The notes: generated from the sequence alone by a model not told the origin. A DNA stretch of 28,961 nucleotides from an uncultured Collinsella sp. (GCA_900762015.1 CAAFEX010000097.1:1-28961), one strand, 5' to 3'. Counted from the first letter of the stretch, positions 8,326 through 15,755 are shown. Numbers and translations: made by a program.

Positions 8326-8362
8326 AAGTAGTCAATTTGGGACGGGGCTTATTTAGCTACTT
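8326..8362 (+). repeat. Small hairpin element B (GGGAC loop) after dtd
   Basis: AAGTAGTCAA (8326-8335) pairs with TTAGCTACTT (8353-8362) apart from a 2-nt internal mismatch. The loop contains GGGACGGGGCTTAT. It begins 11 nt after the dtd stop, and its right arm touches the predicted -35 box of veg. Confidence 0.6.
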
Positions 8363-8390
8363 GCGTATGACGGCAGCAGGGTGCTATAGT
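8361..8390 (+). promoter_or_regulatory. Promoter of veg-ispE
   Basis: TTGCGT (8361-8366), 18-bp spacer, TATAGT (8385-8390) with an extended TGC directly before it. It points toward veg and leaves a leader of about 60 nt. Confidence 0.65.
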
Positions 8391-8410
8391 ATTAGAGTTT
8401 TGTCTATCTT

Positions 8411-8430
8411 AGGGGTATTATCCCCTTTTT
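8411..8430 (+). terminator. Short hairpin plus U5 in the veg leader
   Basis: AGGGG (8411-8415), loop TATTAT, CCCCT, running into five T. It lies between the promoter and the veg ribosome binding site, so it could attenuate veg-ispE. The stem is only 5 bp, so this is uncertain. Confidence 0.4.
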
Positions 8431-8457
8431 GAATTGCACCTTCTGGAGGCCCTGTTC

Positions 8458-8754
8458 ATGGAAGAGATGGAAGTCAATCACGTCGACGACATCCACGAGA
8501 AGCTGACCGATATGGTGGGCGATCGCGTCAAGGTTAAGGCCAACATGGGCCGCACCCGCGTCGTCGAGCGCATGGGCACCATCAAGAGCGTCCACCCCGC
8601 CGTCTTTATCGTCGAGGTCGATGAGCGCCGCGGCCGCAAGTCGCGTCAGTCCTACCAGTATATCGATGTCCTCACCGGTCAGGTCGAGCTGTTCGACCCC
8701 GAGAGCGGCGAGCATATCTTTACTCCGCTCGGCAATCAGCTCGAGGAGCACTAA
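8458..8754 (+). CDS. veg: Veg family protein
   Basis: A small 98-aa protein of the Veg/DUF1021 family, in Bacillus linked to biofilm matrix expression; its molecular role is not settled. The core GDRVKVKANMGRTRVVERMG, followed by HPAVFIVEV and QSYQYIDVLTGQVELF, matches the family's small beta-rich fold. The ATG at 8458 follows TGGAGGCCCTGTTC; an in-frame TTG at 8434 has no good ribosome binding site. Its place just upstream of ispE is also seen in Bacilli. ispE starts 2 nt after the stop. Confidence 0.9.
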   Translation: MEEMEVNHVDDIHEKLTDMVGDRVKVKANMGRTRVVERMGTIKSVHPAVFIVEVDERRGRKSRQSYQYIDVLTGQVELFDPESGEHIFTPLGNQLEEH

Positions 8755-8756
8755 CA

Positions 8757-9653
8757 GTGACCGATTGGTCTCTGACTCTTTCCGCGCCGGCAAAGATTAA
8801 CCTCTACCTGGGGGTTCATACCGAGCGTGACGACCGTGGCTACCACAAGGTCGATTCCCTGATGGCAGCCGTCGGCCTAGCCGATACCGTGACGGTCGCT
8901 CCGGCACAGGAGCTGACCGTCCAGACGGTTCCGGCATCCGATTTTCCCATGCAAAAGAATACGGCGTATCGGGCTGCGGTTGCCATGGCCGAGCATTATG
9001 GTCGCGAGGCCAACATCTGCGTGACGATCGAGAAGCATATTCCGCTGTGCGCCGGCCTGGGCGGTCCTTCGACGGACGCCGCGGCGGTTATCGTTGCTCT
9101 GGCCGAACTCTGGGACATCGACCACGCCGATCCCGCGCTGGACAACATCGCGCGCGGCATCGGTGCCGACGTTCCCTTCTTTTTGCATGCGAGCCCCGCA
9201 TTTTACGTGGGCGGGGGAGACGTTCTGGCAACCGAGTACCCCGCATTGCCCGCAACTCCTGTCGTGCTGGTCAAGCCGCGCGAAGCAAGCGTTTCGACAA
9301 TTGAAGCCTATCGACGCTTTGACGAGACCCCGGTGCCTGCGGAGAAGCCCGGTGCGATCGCATCGGCGCTTCGTTCGGGAGACGCCGAGACGGCCTACGC
9401 GCTCGTCCACAACAACCTGGGCGTTATCTCCGCGCAAATGGAACCGCAGATCCAAACCGTGCTCGACTGGCTACGCGCGCAGGACGGTACCGTTGCCGTA
9501 GATGTGTGCGGATCGGGTGCCTGCTCGTTTGCCATTTGCGACACAGCCGTCACGGCAGCCAATCTTGCAGCACTCGCTCAGCAAAACGGCTGGTGGTCCT
9601 GCGCAACGGAGCTCATTCCCAGCACGGTTCGCATCGAAGTGCCAAAGAAGTAA
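8757..9653 (+). CDS. ispE: 4-diphosphocytidyl-2-C-methyl-D-erythritol kinase
   Basis: GHMP-family kinase of the MEP isoprenoid pathway that phosphorylates CDP-methylerythritol. The 298-aa protein begins at GTG 8757 with a GAGGAGC site in the end of veg. It starts SAPAKINLYLGV with the substrate-binding Lys. The ATP loop reads PLCAGLGGPSTDAA, where GP-ST replaces the usual GG-SS, and the C-terminal glycine-rich motif is VCGSGACSFA. ispD and ispF lie about 14 kb downstream in another operon. Confidence 0.95.
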   Translation: MTDWSLTLSAPAKINLYLGVHTERDDRGYHKVDSLMAAVGLADTVTVAPAQELTVQTVPASDFPMQKNTAYRAAVAMAEHYGREANICVTIEKHIPLCAGLGGPSTDAAAVIVALAELWDIDHADPALDNIARGIGADVPFFLHASPAFYVGGGDVLATEYPALPATPVVLVKPREASVSTIEAYRRFDETPVPAEKPGAIASALRSGDAETAYALVHNNLGVISAQMEPQIQTVLDWLRAQDGTVAVDVCGSGACSFAICDTAVTAANLAALAQQNGWWSCATELIPSTVRIEVPKK

Positions 9654-9702
9654 AAATTTCTCTAGCACACGACGGAAATCTTTGTTACTATAGTCGAGCT
9701 AA

Positions 9703-9779
9703 CGGGTTGTGGCTCAGTTTGGTAGAGCACTGCGTTCGGGACGCAGGGGTCGCTGGTTCAAATCCAGTCAACCCGACCA
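9703..9779 (+). tRNA. tRNA-Pro (anticodon CGG)
   Basis: Acceptor stem CGGGTTG/CAACCCG, D stem GCTC/GAGC, anticodon stem CTGCG/CGCAG with loop TTCGGGA, T arm CTGG-TTCAAAT-CCAG, encoded CCA at 9777-9779. A -10-like TACTAT lies at 9686-9691. A terminator follows within 12 nt, so it is its own unit. Confidence 0.97.
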
Positions 9780-9789
9780 GAGCATGAGG

Positions 9790-9818
9790 AGGGACCGCTT
9801 CTTGCGGTCCCTTTTTTT
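9790..9818 (+). terminator. Terminator of tRNA-Pro
   Basis: AGGGACCGC (9790-9798) pairs with GCGGTCCCT (9804-9812) and is followed by a run of seven T. Confidence 0.93.
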
Positions 9819-9826
9819 AGCTATTG

Positions 9827-9855
9827 TTGTGATACCGCGATACCCGCGGTATACT
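9827..9855 (+). promoter_or_regulatory. tatA promoter with palindrome in the spacer
   Basis: TTGTGA (9827-9832), 17-bp spacer, TATACT (9850-9855). The spacer is filled by an inverted repeat, ATACCGCG (9832-9839), 5 nt, CGCGGTAT (9845-9852). Both arms are perfect and overlap the two promoter boxes, as expected for a repressor operator. Confidence 0.7.
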
Positions 9856-9891
9856 CATTCGAGCTTGTCTCGCTGTATTGTGGAGGTCTAC

Positions 9892-10167
9892 ATGTTTGGA
9901 CTGAGGGCTCCTGAGCTCATCATTATTCTCGTCGTTGTCCTGATTATCTTCGGGCCCAAGAACCTGCCGAAGCTCGGCAAGTCCCTCGGCTCTACCGTCA
10001 AGAATATCCGTGAGGGTATGGAGGGCGACGATAAGGCCGAGACCAAGAAGGCCGAGGAGGTCGTGGTCGAGCAGTCCGAGGAGGACAAGGAGATCGCTGA
10101 GCTCGAGGCCAAGCTCGCTGCTGCCAAGAAGAAGCAGGCAGAGGACAGCGATGCGGACGCAGAGTAG
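9892..10167 (+). CDS. tatA: Twin-arginine translocase subunit TatA
   Basis: Pore-forming subunit of the Tat system that exports folded proteins. The 91-aa protein has one N-terminal membrane helix (about residues 6-19, ELIIILVVVLIIF), the FGPKNLPKLG hinge and an amphipathic helix, then an acidic, Lys/Glu-rich tail. A TatB identity cannot be excluded, but the short length and FG hinge favour TatA. The ATG at 9892 follows TGGAGGTCTAC. No tatC is seen in the window. Confidence 0.9.
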   Translation: MFGLRAPELIIILVVVLIIFGPKNLPKLGKSLGSTVKNIREGMEGDDKAETKKAEEVVVEQSEEDKEIAELEAKLAAAKKKQAEDSDADAE

Positions 10168-10192
10168 TCCCATCCCTTTGGGGTGAGCACCT

Positions 10193-10225
10193 GACCGGCT
10201 TGCCCGCAGGCTAGCCGGTCTTTTT
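10193..10225 (+). terminator. Terminator of tatA
   Basis: GACCGGCT (10193-10200) pairs perfectly with AGCCGGTC (10213-10220), followed by TTTTT. Confidence 0.9.
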
Positions 10226-10273
10226 CGTTTTGTTGACAGTTGATTGTTTGATCAGAGTTGGGGAGATATCCGT

Positions 10274-10744
10274 ATGGACGCAAGCCAGATCGTACTGACC
10301 GCTGAGGGCCGCCAGAAGCTCGTCGAGGAGCTCGCTTGGCGTGAGGGCGATTACGCCAAGGAGATCGTCGAGGACATCAAGGAAGCCCGCGCGTTCGGCG
10401 ACCTTTCGGAGAACTCCGAGTACGACGCCGCTAAGGACAAGCAGGCCCAGAACGCCGCTCGTATTGCCGAGATCCAGGCCATCCTCGCCAACGCTCAGGT
10501 TGCTGCCACCACGGGCGACCTGACCGTCTCCATCGGTTCCACCGTTTCGCTGATTGATCCCAACGGCGAGGTCATGGAAGTCACGCTCGTCGGTACCACC
10601 GAGACCAACTCGCTCGAGCACAAGATTTCCAACGAGTCTCCGGTCGGTCACGCCATCATCGGTCACGGCGAGGGCGACTCCGTCGAGGTCGTTACGCCTT
10701 CCGGCAAGACTCGCGTCTACACCATCGCCAAGATCGCACGCTAG
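10274..10744 (+). CDS. greA: Transcription elongation factor GreA
   Basis: Stimulates transcript cleavage by backtracked RNA polymerase. The 156-aa protein has the N-terminal coiled coil with the catalytic tip segment GDLSENSEYDAAKDKQ, where the acidic D and E coordinate Mg in the polymerase channel, and a C-terminal FKBP-like domain ending in SGKTRVYTIAKI. The ATG at 10274 follows GGGGAGATATCCGT; an in-frame TTG at 10244 is less likely. lysS follows after 79 nt with a terminator between them. Confidence 0.96.
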   Translation: MDASQIVLTAEGRQKLVEELAWREGDYAKEIVEDIKEARAFGDLSENSEYDAAKDKQAQNAARIAEIQAILANAQVAATTGDLTVSIGSTVSLIDPNGEVMEVTLVGTTETNSLEHKISNESPVGHAIIGHGEGDSVEVVTPSGKTRVYTIAKIAR

Positions 10745-10772
10745 ACCACGGTCCCGCGTAAAGGTATGTTTT

Positions 10773-10805
10773 CGCTCCCTGGGACCGAATCCTGGGGAGC
10801 GTTTT
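10773..10805 (+). terminator. Terminator between greA and lysS
   Basis: CGCTCC pairs with GGAGCG across a 20-nt loop and runs into TTTT. Upstream GGTCCC (10750-10755) could pair with GGGACC in the loop and weaken it, so partial read-through into lysS is possible. Confidence 0.65.
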
Positions 10806-10823
10806 AGTTTGAGGAGCTAACTT

Positions 10824-12788
10824 ATGGCAGAGAACCAGAACGCCGCCGATCAGGCATCGACGCTCAACGACGAGCGCGCCACCCGCCTGGCCAAGCGCGC
10901 CGCCCTGTTCGAGGCGGGCCAGAACCCCTATCCTGAGCACTCTGAGCTTGAGGACTACGTCGCCGATATCGAGACTAAGTACGCCGATCTTGCCGATGGT
11001 GAGGACACCGAGGATGTCGTGAAGATCGCCGGCCGTGTGGTCGCCAAGCGCGGTCAGGGCAAGATCATGTTCATCGTCGTGCGCGATGCGACTGCCGAGA
11101 TTCAGCTGTTCTGTCGCATCAACGACATGGACGAGGCTGCCTGGAATACGCTCAAGGCCCTCGACCTGGGCGACATCCTGGGCGTGACCGGCGTGGTCGT
11201 GCGCACCCAGCGCGGCCAGCTTTCCGTTGCCCCTAAGAGCGCGACCCTGCTTTCCAAGGCCGTTCGTCCGCTGCCCGAGAAGTTCCACGGTCTTTCCGAC
11301 AAGGAGACCCGCTATCGCCAGCGCTACGTCGACCTGATCGCCAACGACGACGTTCGCGAGACCTTCCGTAAGCGTTCGCAGATTCTCTCCACCTTCCGTC
11401 GCTTTATGGAGTCCGACGGCTACATGGAGGTCGAGACCCCCATCTTGCAGACCATCCAGGGCGGCGCTACTGCCAAGCCGTTCATCACTCACTTCAATGC
11501 GCTCGATCAGGAGTGCTACCTGCGTATTGCCACCGAGCTGCACCTCAAGCGCTGCATCGTCGGTGGTTTTGAGCGCGTGTTCGAGATCGGCCGCATCTTC
11601 CGTAACGAGGGCATGGACCTTACCCACAACCCCGAGTTCACCACGATGGAGGCCTACCGTGCCTTCTCCGACCTCGAGGGCATGAAGGCGCTCGCCCAGG
11701 GTGTCATCAAGGCTGCCAACAAGGCCATCGGCAACCCCGAGGTCATCGAGTACCAGGGCCAGACCATCGACCTTTCTGGTGAGTGGGCCAGCCGTCCCAT
11801 GACCGACATCGTCTCCGACGTGCTCGGCAAGCAGGTCACCATTGACACGCCGGTCGAGGAGCTTGCTGCCGCCGCGCGCGAGAAGGGCCTGGAGATTAAG
11901 CCCGAGTGGACTGCCGGCAAGATCATCGCCGAGATTTACGATGAGCTGGGCGAGGACACCATCGTCAACCCCACGTTCGTGTGCGATTACCCCATCGAGG
12001 TCAGCCCGCTTGCCAAGCGTTTTGAGGACGATCCGCGTCTGACCCACCGCTTTGAGCTGGTCATCGCCGGCCACGAGTACGCCAACGCATTTTCCGAGCT
12101 CAACGACCCGGTCGACCAGGCTGAGCGCTTTGCTGCCCAAATGGCCGAGAAGGCCGGCGGCGACGATGAGGCCATGGAGTATGACGAGGACTACGTGCGC
12201 GCCCTCGAGTACGGTATGCCTCCTGCGGGCGGCATCGGCATCGGCATCGACCGCGTGGTCATGCTGCTCACCAACCAGGCTTCTATCCGCGACGTGCTGC
12301 TGTTCCCGCACATGAAGCCCGAGAAGGGTTTCCAGTCCGGTGCCGCTGCCGCCAAGGCTGCCGAGGCCGGCAACGCCGCGAGCCCGTTCGTTAAGTCGCT
12401 TAAGCCCACGCTCGATTACTCCAAGATCGCCGTTGAGCCGCTGTTCGAGGAGTTCGTCGACTTTGATACCTTCTCCAAGAGCGATTTCCGCGCTGTGAAG
12501 GTCAAGGCATGCGAGGCCGTCAAGAAGTCCAAGAAGCTGCTGAACTTTACGCTCGACGACGGTACCGGTACCGACCGCACCATCCTCTCCGGTATTCACG
12601 CTTATTACGAGCCCGAGGACCTGGTCGGCAAGACCTTGCTCGCCATCACCAACCTGCCTCCGCGCAAGATGATGGGTATTCCCAGCTGCGGCATGCTGAT
12701 CAGCGCTGTCCACGAGGAGGAGGGCGAGGAGCGCCTCAACCTGATCCAGCTCGACGCCTCCATCCCCGCCGGCGCAAAGATGTACTAA
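10824..12788 (+). CDS. lysS: Class II lysyl-tRNA synthetase with C-terminal tRNA-binding domain
   Basis: Charges tRNA-Lys. The protein has 654 aa, about 150 more than the usual 490-510. An N-terminal OB fold (about 60-165, IAGRVVAKRG) is followed by the class II core: motif 1 around FRKRSQILSTFRRFME, motif 2 FEIGRIFRNEGMD with HNPEFTTME, and motif 3 GGIGIGIDRVVML. After an Ala-rich linker, residues about 546-654 form a second OB fold of the Trbp111/EMAP-II type (FRAVKVKACEAV, LPPRKMMGIPSCGMLISA), as found at the end of MetRS. The ATG follows TGAGGAGCTAACTT. Confidence 0.95.
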   Translation: MAENQNAADQASTLNDERATRLAKRAALFEAGQNPYPEHSELEDYVADIETKYADLADGEDTEDVVKIAGRVVAKRGQGKIMFIVVRDATAEIQLFCRINDMDEAAWNTLKALDLGDILGVTGVVVRTQRGQLSVAPKSATLLSKAVRPLPEKFHGLSDKETRYRQRYVDLIANDDVRETFRKRSQILSTFRRFMESDGYMEVETPILQTIQGGATAKPFITHFNALDQECYLRIATELHLKRCIVGGFERVFEIGRIFRNEGMDLTHNPEFTTMEAYRAFSDLEGMKALAQGVIKAANKAIGNPEVIEYQGQTIDLSGEWASRPMTDIVSDVLGKQVTIDTPVEELAAAAREKGLEIKPEWTAGKIIAEIYDELGEDTIVNPTFVCDYPIEVSPLAKRFEDDPRLTHRFELVIAGHEYANAFSELNDPVDQAERFAAQMAEKAGGDDEAMEYDEDYVRALEYGMPPAGGIGIGIDRVVMLLTNQASIRDVLLFPHMKPEKGFQSGAAAAKAAEAGNAASPFVKSLKPTLDYSKIAVEPLFEEFVDFDTFSKSDFRAVKVKACEAVKKSKKLLNFTLDDGTGTDRTILSGIHAYYEPEDLVGKTLLAITNLPPRKMMGIPSCGMLISAVHEEEGEERLNLIQLDASIPAGAKMY

Positions 12789-12791
12789 CTA

Positions 12792-12818
12792 GTTACGCGG
12801 TTCTACGAACCGCGTAAC
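12792..12818. repeat. Perfect 12-bp hairpin after lysS
   Basis: GTTACGCGGTTC, 3-nt loop, GAACCGCGTAAC. It begins 3 nt after the lysS stop and has no U run. It may stop or protect the transcript together with the larger structure that follows. Confidence 0.75.
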
Positions 12819-12831
12819 GGCTCGACGCTGC

Positions 12832-12930
12832 GCGGGCCGCATTTGGACAATCTGACGTTCAACTTCAAGGGCGCGACCAGAAGGTCAGCGCCCTTTCGTT
12901 TCACGTCACCTTGTCTCAAATGCGGCCCGC
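12832..12930. repeat. 99-nt long imperfect hairpin (element H1)
   Basis: Outer arms GCGGGCCGCATTTG (12832-12845) and CAAATGCGGCCCGC (12917-12930) pair perfectly. Inside, GACAATCTGACGT pairs with ACGTCACCTTGTC apart from two bases. The inner hairpin AAGGGCGC-GACC-AGAA-GGTC-A-GCGCCCTT (12867-12895) is followed by TTTCGTTT. The inner stem alone can act as the lysS terminator; the full palindrome suggests a mobile or structured element. The rest of the 304-nt gap up to 13093 holds only a palindrome, TACATCGATGTA. Confidence 0.75.
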
Positions 12931-13092
12931 TCGCTGACGTTGCCAATACATCGATGTAGTCATTGGGGGCGTTCTTAAACGACTACCCAACGGATATTGC
13001 GCACATGGCTCGCATGACAGTCGTCTCTTTTATGTTTCCTTTAGCCGTTGCTGCCTAGGATGGGGGTTAGTCGGTAGGAAGGGAGCGTCTAT

Positions 13093-14661
13093 ATGGACGA
13101 CGCGAGCGAGCGCGCGATTGAAGAGGACATGCTCGATCAGTTCAACTACTTTGATGATGAGGACGAGGAGCTGATCGACCGTCGCGAGCCGGCGCCGCTT
13201 GATTCCTTTGATCTGGTCGATGAAGAGGCTGATGAGGTTGAGGGTGAATCAGTGGAGCCCCCACAGCCTTCGCGCCTTGACTCACTGCTTTCGAGAGCCC
13301 CCATGCACCACGGCGTTCGTGCCGGCGCGCTCCATATGAAAACTGACTGGCACCAGATCGTGACGGCAGGCGATGAGCTTGCCGTCGATGCGCCGCTCAC
13401 CGATAAGTCATCCATCATCTGCCGTACCGGCATGCTTATGCTGGCAAGCGGAACGGGTGCCTGGCGCGTGCGCGATACCATGAATCGTGTTGCTGCCGTG
13501 CTCGGCATCACGATTCACGTCGACCTGAGTCTTCTGTCGTTTGAGTGCACCTGCATCGAAGATGGCCACTGCTTTAACGAGGTTGTCAGCCTGCCCACAA
13601 CGGGGGTCAATACCCATCGCATTTGGATGATGGAGAGCTTCTTAAAGGAAATCGAGACGTATGGGCGCCGGTTTACCGTGCACGAATACCACGAGATGCT
13701 CAAGACCGTTGAGAGCTCAAAGCCCGATTACACTCCCTGGCAGCAGGGGCTTGCCGCGGCCTGTGCCTGCGGCGCTTTCGTCTTTTTGCTCGGCGGTGGC
13801 CCCATCGAGATGGCCTGTGCATTCGTGGGCGCTGGTGTCGGCAACTTTGCTCGCTCCCATATTCTCAAGCAGGGTCTTGGCCAGTTTAGCGCGCTGACGA
13901 CGGGCGTTGCGCTCGCTTGCGTTTCGTATCTGCTGGCATTGCTCGGCCTTGGCCAGGTCGTACCGGGGGCAATGTCGCACCAAGAAGGCTATATCGGCGC
14001 CATGCTCTTTGTGATTCCCGGCTTTCCCCTCATTACGGCAGGCCTCGACATCGCTAAGCTCGATATGCGAAGCGGCATTGAACGTCTTTCGTATGCTGTG
14101 TCGATTATTGTGATGGCGACCCTCGTAGGTTGGATGGTTGCCGAATGTGTGGGGCTGGCACCGGATGATTTTGCCCCGCTCGGCCTTTCGCCGCTTGCTC
14201 TTACGCTCCTGCGCGTGGTGATGAGCTTCGTTGGCGTATTCGGCTTCTCGGTGATGTTCAACAGCCCGGTAAAGATGGCCGCGGCAGCTGGGCTGATCGG
14301 CGCCGTGTCCAATACCTTGCGCCTTACGCTCGTCGATGCGCCGACGATGCTTCCCTTCCTGGGCCTCAGCGCGGGAATGCCTCCCGAGGCGGCAGCGTTT
14401 ATCGGCGCGCTGGTATCGGGGCTGCTGGCAAGCTTGGCCGAAGTCAAGCTCACCTACCCACGTATCGCCCTCACGGTGCCATCAATTGTCATTATGGTGC
14501 CGGGCCTGTATCTGTATCGCTCGATGTACTACATGTGCACCTTCGATACGGTCAATATGCTCGGTTGGTTTGTGCGTGCAGTGCTCATCGTGGCGTTTCT
14601 GCCCGTTGGCTTGGGCGTGGCGAGAACTCTCACCGACCCTCGCTGGCGCCACACCAGCTAA
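13093..14661 (+). CDS. Threonine/serine exporter family membrane protein (ThrE type)
   Basis: Predicted amino acid (Thr/Ser) or small metabolite exporter in the cytoplasmic membrane. In the 522-aa protein, residues 1-90 are acidic and low-complexity (runs of D and E). A DUF1212-like domain (about 90-330) contains ICRTGMLMLASG and the conserved PGFPLITAGLD turn, and a second ThrE_2-like domain runs to the end with PTMLPFLGLSAG and PSIVIMVPG. About ten hydrophobic helices start near residue 218. This is the single-chain form of what E. coli splits into YjjP and YjjB. The ATG follows GGAAGGGAGCGTCTAT. The substrate is inferred from the family only. Confidence 0.88.
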   Translation: MDDASERAIEEDMLDQFNYFDDEDEELIDRREPAPLDSFDLVDEEADEVEGESVEPPQPSRLDSLLSRAPMHHGVRAGALHMKTDWHQIVTAGDELAVDAPLTDKSSIICRTGMLMLASGTGAWRVRDTMNRVAAVLGITIHVDLSLLSFECTCIEDGHCFNEVVSLPTTGVNTHRIWMMESFLKEIETYGRRFTVHEYHEMLKTVESSKPDYTPWQQGLAAACACGAFVFLLGGGPIEMACAFVGAGVGNFARSHILKQGLGQFSALTTGVALACVSYLLALLGLGQVVPGAMSHQEGYIGAMLFVIPGFPLITAGLDIAKLDMRSGIERLSYAVSIIVMATLVGWMVAECVGLAPDDFAPLGLSPLALTLLRVVMSFVGVFGFSVMFNSPVKMAAAAGLIGAVSNTLRLTLVDAPTMLPFLGLSAGMPPEAAAFIGALVSGLLASLAEVKLTYPRIALTVPSIVIMVPGLYLYRSMYYMCTFDTVNMLGWFVRAVLIVAFLPVGLGVARTLTDPRWRHTS

Positions 14662-14696
14662 TTGGTGCAAGGGGGGGACAGATTACTTTGCACCAA
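14662..14696 (+). repeat. Small hairpin element C (GGGAC loop) after the exporter
   Basis: TTGGTGCAA (14662-14670) pairs perfectly with TTGCACCAA (14688-14696). The 17-nt loop contains GGGACAGATTACT, close to the loop of element A. The left arm starts at the base after the exporter stop codon. Confidence 0.7.
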
Positions 14697-14700
14697 ATGA

Positions 14701-14765
14701 GTTGCGGTGAAATAGGGACTGAATTGCTGCTTAAAGGGTCAAAACAGTCCGTATTCCATCGCAAC
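14701..14765 (+). repeat. Long-armed hairpin element D
   Basis: Arms of 21 nt (14701-14721 and 14745-14765) match at 18 of 21 positions around a 23-nt loop. The left arm contains AAATAGGGACTG, which resembles the AAATAGGGACAG of element A. It lies 4 nt after element C. Confidence 0.7.
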
Positions 14766-14882
14766 TTAGGGGGTCGGGGGATTATTGGTGCCCTGCATCT
14801 TCATAAACTCAACGCTTACGAAGCACGTGCTTTTCGTGCTAGGCTGGTTTTACCACATAAGTAGTCGCAGACGCACGTACCA
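14766..14882. other. Non-coding leader region upstream of the DUF2798 gene
   Basis: No gene is seen. It contains a small inverted repeat (AGCACG, 7 nt, CGTGCT, about 14821-14841). A weak promoter may be read as TTACGA, 18 bp, TAGGCT (near 14816-14845). With elements C and D and the terminator below, this fills the 306-nt gap between the exporter and the DUF2798 gene. Confidence 0.4.
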
Positions 14883-14932
14883 CGGGCGGGCGAGATGAAG
14901 TCCCAACAGCTCCATCTTGCCCGCCCGTTTTT
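14883..14932 (+). terminator. Very strong terminator upstream of the DUF2798 gene
   Basis: A 15-bp stem with one G-U pair, CGGGCGGGCGAGATG (14883-14897) with CATCTTGCCCGCCCG (14913-14927), followed by TTTTT. It lies only 35 nt before the next start codon, so it is either the end of a small RNA or upstream unit, or a leader attenuator. Confidence 0.85.
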
Positions 14933-14967
14933 GTTGCGTGGTGTCGCGGCGTAACACAGAAAGGACC

Positions 14968-15624
14968 ATGCCCTTTATGCCTATCAACAAACGAGAGAGC
15001 CTGCTGTTCACCTTTATCATGTGCTTTTGCATGGTGCTCTGGATGAGCATCTACAACGTTGCCCTGCAGCATGGGGCCATCAACGGCGAGGTTGTTGCCG
15101 CCGCGTGGCTCGGCTTCCCCGTTGCCTACGTTTTTGCCATGTGCTGCGACTGGTTTGTTGCCAGCCCCCTTGCTAAGGGCTTCGCCTTTAAATTCCTGGT
15201 CACGCCGGGCAAGAGCTCGCCGCTTGCCATGACGCTCGCCGTCAGCTCCTGCATGGTCGTTCCCATGGTTATCATCATGTCGCTCTACGGCGCGTGTGAA
15301 GGCCTGTTCCATATGCCCGGCGGCCCGCTTGCCAATTTGCAGGCGCTGCCGATGATGTGGCTCGTCAACATTCCGCGCAACTTTATCATGGCCCTGCCCT
15401 GGAACCTGCTGGTGGCTGGTCCGGTTGCTCGCTTTGTCTTCCGCCGCGCCTTCCCCATGGGAACCGTCTTTGAAGAACAGCATATGGAGCTTGTGCGTAT
15501 GCCTGGCGCTCCCGTTGCCGATGCCGTCAATGACGTTGCCGAGAGCATGGGCGCCGAGCCTGCCTGCTGGGCAACAGCCTCTAACCTAGAGCGCCCGCCG
15601 CACCCGGCGATTCCTTTTTTGTAG
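14968..15624 (+). CDS. DUF2798-type membrane protein
   Basis: Function unknown. The 218-aa protein has about four membrane segments: residues about 14-30 (FTFIMCFCMVLWMSIY), about 42-62, about 93-112 (VVPMVIIMSLYG) and about 130-150. It contains two DUF2798-like halves, each with an N-P or M-x-x-N pattern (MCFCMVLWMSIYN and NIPRNFIMALPWNLLVAGP). The C-terminal 60 residues are soluble. The ATG at 14968 (MPFMPINKRES) follows AGAAAGGACC closely; the ATG at 14977 is also possible. It stands alone between two terminators. Confidence 0.75.
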   Translation: MPFMPINKRESLLFTFIMCFCMVLWMSIYNVALQHGAINGEVVAAAWLGFPVAYVFAMCCDWFVASPLAKGFAFKFLVTPGKSSPLAMTLAVSSCMVVPMVIIMSLYGACEGLFHMPGGPLANLQALPMMWLVNIPRNFIMALPWNLLVAGPVARFVFRRAFPMGTVFEEQHMELVRMPGAPVADAVNDVAESMGAEPACWATASNLERPPHPAIPFL

Positions 15625-15693
15625 ACGTTGTCGTATGGCTGCATGCGGAAAAGGCCCCAGCGGTTAACATATACTCCATATGGGTAAAGAGAC

Positions 15694-15728
15694 CAAAGCG
15701 CCGCCACGAGTGGCGCTTTGCGTTTGAA
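15694..15728 (+). terminator. Hairpin between the DUF2798 gene and clpC
   Basis: CAAAGCGCC (15694-15702) pairs perfectly with GGCGCTTTG (15712-15720), followed by CGTTTG. The U tract is poor. A TATACT box at 15670-15675 lies upstream, so if that is the clpC promoter the hairpin lies in the clpC leader. Confidence 0.55.
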
Positions 15729-15755
15729 AAACTAGCTCGTCTAAGAGGAACTAGC

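Noticed and set aside
10745..10823. T-box-like TGGGACCG with a terminator before lysS
   Set aside because: The gap from greA is only 79 nt, too short for a T-box stem I and specifier loop; the match to the T-box sequence is partial.
12947..12958. Perfect palindrome TACATCGATGTA in the lysS-exporter gap
   Set aside because: Short and without a promoter or repeat context; can be chance.
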